From an uncultured Psychrosphaera sp. (lineage in GTDB: Bacteria > Pseudomonadota > Gammaproteobacteria > Enterobacterales > Alteromonadaceae): DNA of 42,389 bases. The position numbers and the translations under genes were made by a program. Location: assembly GCF_947500655.1 (NCBI RefSeq), contig NZ_CANMSK010000026.1:1-42389 (forward strand). The letters are read 5' to 3'. Shown here piece by piece: positions 40,717 to 42,389 of the stretch. The notes below the pieces were generated by a model. The model was not told the DNA's origin. It did no database searches and saw only the letters and a program-made list of their open reading frames with translations. Position 1 is the stretch's first letter. Each line of letters starts with the position of its first letter.

Positions 40717-42150
40717 ATGACTGACTCAACAGAAACTCTATATTGGTACGACTTTGAATCTTGGGGCGTAAATCCCAAAAAAGATAAACCCTCACAGTTT
40801 GCTGGCATAAGAACCGACTTAGACCTAAATATCATAGGTGAGCCACTTGTTGAATATTGTCAAATCCCCAATGATTACCTGCCTCACCCAGAAGCAGCAT
40901 TGGTCACAGGTATTACGCCACAAAAAACACTGCAAGACGGTTTAATAGAGCCTGAATTCATCAAAAAAATTCATTTAGAGATCAGCAAACCTAATACAAC
41001 ATGTGTTGGTTATAATAATATTCGTTTTGACGATGAAATGATCCGTTACACACTATATAGAAACTTTTATGACCCTTATAGCTACAGTTGGCAAAACGGT
41101 AACTCACGTTGGGATATTCTTGATATGGTTCGTGCTTGTTATGCACTTAGGCCAGAAGGTATTAATTGGCCAACGGATGATGAAGGCAAGCCTAGCTTTA
41201 GATTAGAATTATTAACCAAAGCAAATGGCATAGATCACGGCTCTGCTCATGATGCATTGTCTGATGTTATCGCCACCATCGAATTAGCTAAATTAATTAA
41301 AACCAAACAACCAAAACTATATAGCTTCTTGTTTGAACATCGTCATAAGAAAAACCTTAATGATTTGATTGATGTTTATCGCTCTGCGCCATTAGTTCAT
41401 ACCACAGGTATGTTCTCTCCTTGGCAAGGTTGTACATCTTGGGTTGCCCCTATCGCGTTCCATCACAAAAATAAAAATGCGGTGGTGATTTACGACTTAA
41501 CGAAAGATCCAACACCTTTATTAGCATTAACAGCGGAAGAAATTTCTGAAAAGTTATATACCAAAACAGAAGACTTAAACGGTGAAGAACGTATTGGTTT
41601 AAAACTGGTTCATTTGAATAAATGTCCAGTTTTAGCACCAGCAAAAACCTTATTACCAGAAAATGCAGAGCGTTTAGGTATAGATAGACAATTATGCTTA
41701 GAGCATTTAGCCATTATTCAAAAAAATCCTGAATTAAAAACCAAATTGGCTAAGGTTTTTGAATTTGAAAACGAATTTGAGAAAGAAACAAACCCAGAAT
41801 ATCGTTTATACGACGGCTTTATTTCTGACGCTGACAAGCAGCAGATGAATTACATACATTCACACCCTATCGCAGATCAGTGGAAACTAGAGCCACAGTT
41901 TAAAGATCAGCGTTTAATACAACTGTGGAGGCTATATAAAGCTCGTTACTTCACATCTAGCTTGTTACCAGAAGAATTGAATTGGTGGCAACAGTATAGA
42001 ACTGACAAGTTAATGAATGGTTTAGACAAACCTAACTTAACATTCACTGAGTTCCAATTGAGTTTAGAGAATAATGCGGAAGCGAATCAAGATAACGCAG
42101 AAAAAACCGCCATATTAAAGTCGTTATATCACTACGTACAAACGCTTTAA
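40717..42150 (+). CDS. sbcB: Exodeoxyribonuclease I
   Basis: 477 residues, same size as E. coli ExoI (475). Degrades single-stranded DNA 3' to 5' in mismatch repair and recombination. DEDD-type catalytic residues: D12 and E14 in WYDFESWG, the GYNNIRFDDEMIRYT block with an acidic pair, and HDALSDVIATIEL (Exo III). The SH3-like and C-terminal ExoI-specific domains (WQGCTSWVAP..; LLPEELNWWQQY) are present. Monocistronic, ended by a terminator; it precedes a convergent rRNA operon end. Confidence 0.96.
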   Translation: MTDSTETLYWYDFESWGVNPKKDKPSQFAGIRTDLDLNIIGEPLVEYCQIPNDYLPHPEAALVTGITPQKTLQDGLIEPEFIKKIHLEISKPNTTCVGYNNIRFDDEMIRYTLYRNFYDPYSYSWQNGNSRWDILDMVRACYALRPEGINWPTDDEGKPSFRLELLTKANGIDHGSAHDALSDVIATIELAKLIKTKQPKLYSFLFEHRHKKNLNDLIDVYRSAPLVHTTGMFSPWQGCTSWVAPIAFHHKNKNAVVIYDLTKDPTPLLALTAEEISEKLYTKTEDLNGEERIGLKLVHLNKCPVLAPAKTLLPENAERLGIDRQLCLEHLAIIQKNPELKTKLAKVFEFENEFEKETNPEYRLYDGFISDADKQQMNYIHSHPIADQWKLEPQFKDQRLIQLWRLYKARYFTSSLLPEELNWWQQYRTDKLMNGLDKPNLTFTEFQLSLENNAEANQDNAEKTAILKSLYHYVQTL

Positions 42151-42180
42151 TAGTTTCACACAGCTAAAATTGTAATTAAA

Positions 42181-42204
42181 CAGGCCATTAATTTGGCCTT
42201 TTTT
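42181..42204 (+). terminator. Terminator after sbcB
   Basis: AGGCCA (42182-42187) pairs with TGGCCT around TTAATT, followed by six T. Confidence 0.88.
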
Positions 42205-42263
42205 ATGCCTGCATTTTTCTGGGTGAGCCGTTTGTGCTGGGTGGGGTGGTAAATTCCAGGCAT

Positions 42264-42297
42264 AAAAAAACGCCCTAAGCATTGGCTTAGAGCGTTT
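42264..42297 (-). terminator. rRNA operon terminator
   Basis: On the minus strand AAACGCtCTAAGC pairs with GCTTAGgGCGTTT (42268-42297), followed by seven T. It lies just after the 5S rRNA end. Confidence 0.9.
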
Positions 42298-42305
42298 AGA
42301 ATGGG

Positions 42306-42389
42306 AGCTTGACGGTGAGCTACTCTCGCATGGCGACTGCCACACTACCATCGCCGCAACTGCGTTTCACTACTGAGTTCGAAATGGAT
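42306..42389 (-). rRNA. rrf: 5S ribosomal RNA (3' part; 5' end beyond the window)
   Basis: On the minus strand the sequence runs from CCATTTCGAACTCAGTAGTG through GCGATGGTAGTGTGG and ATGCGAGAGTAG to CACCGTCAAGCT. This matches loops B-E and the 3' strand of gammaproteobacterial 5S rRNA. About 84 of ~118 bases are inside the window. The 23S and 16S genes should follow outside to the right. Confidence 0.95.

Overview
The window looks like chromosomal DNA of a low-GC marine gammaproteobacterium of the Alteromonadales, most like Colwelliaceae (Colwellia/Thalassotalea type). This is inferred from the AT-rich composition, the proteobacterial bifunctional hisB and gene order in the his operon, and a gene set including DUF2789, Mpo1-like, HrpA and SbcB. 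Species cannot be fixed from sequence alone.

Layout. (1) 1-750: two identical tRNA-Val(UAC) genes followed by about six decayed copies of a tRNA 3' end. (2) 1.1-5.6 kb: housekeeping genes: an SDR dehydrogenase, TatD/YcfH, a solitary MlaC behind a promoter with a palindromic operator, DUF2789, a GNAT, an Mpo1-like membrane protein and an acidic/basic small protein. (3) 5.8-12.1 kb: the histidine operon, with a 14-codon leader peptide (HHH), a classical attenuator, then hisG-D-C-B-H-A. The usual hisF and hisIE do not follow hisA. The operon stops in a perfect 8-bp tandem repeat and a terminator. (4) 12.1-18.5 kb: accessory genes of mostly unknown function (two outer-membrane-like proteins, a DUF1444-like secreted protein, small membrane proteins, a lipoprotein with ten RCC1-like repeats), bounded by duplicated non-coding segments. 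(5) 18.6-21.3 kb: a secreted M14 zinc carboxypeptidase. (6) 21.4-28.3 kb: a chain of small gene modules (two near-identical relBE toxin-antitoxin loci plus the stump of a third, a lipoprotein, membrane proteins, unknowns, a 724-residue ABC-type ATPase), separated by about ten same-orientation copies of a ~28-bp repeat with core CTGACCCGTTTTATT. (7) 28.3-29.8 kb: a hairpin-rich non-coding cluster with many palindromes around CATGGATG, enclosing one small membrane-protein gene. (8) 29.9-42.2 kb: a BASS-family transporter, a secreted protein made of two homologous halves, a GNAT, HrpA, a lipoprotein-type isoaspartyl peptidase, a DksA/TraR zinc-finger protein and exonuclease I. (9) 42.3 kb: the 3' part of a 5S rRNA on the minus strand, with the terminator of its rRNA operon.

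How it fits together. The his genes form one attenuated operon; HisH here needs a HisF partner from elsewhere. The relBE pairs are autonomous toxin-antitoxin loci that may stabilise the module chain. The most unusual content is non-coding: the module-separating repeat array, the CATGGATG palindromes whose arms differ between copies yet stay self-complementary, and two period-8 arrays that begin exactly at stop codons. No integrase, transposase or CRISPR array was found.
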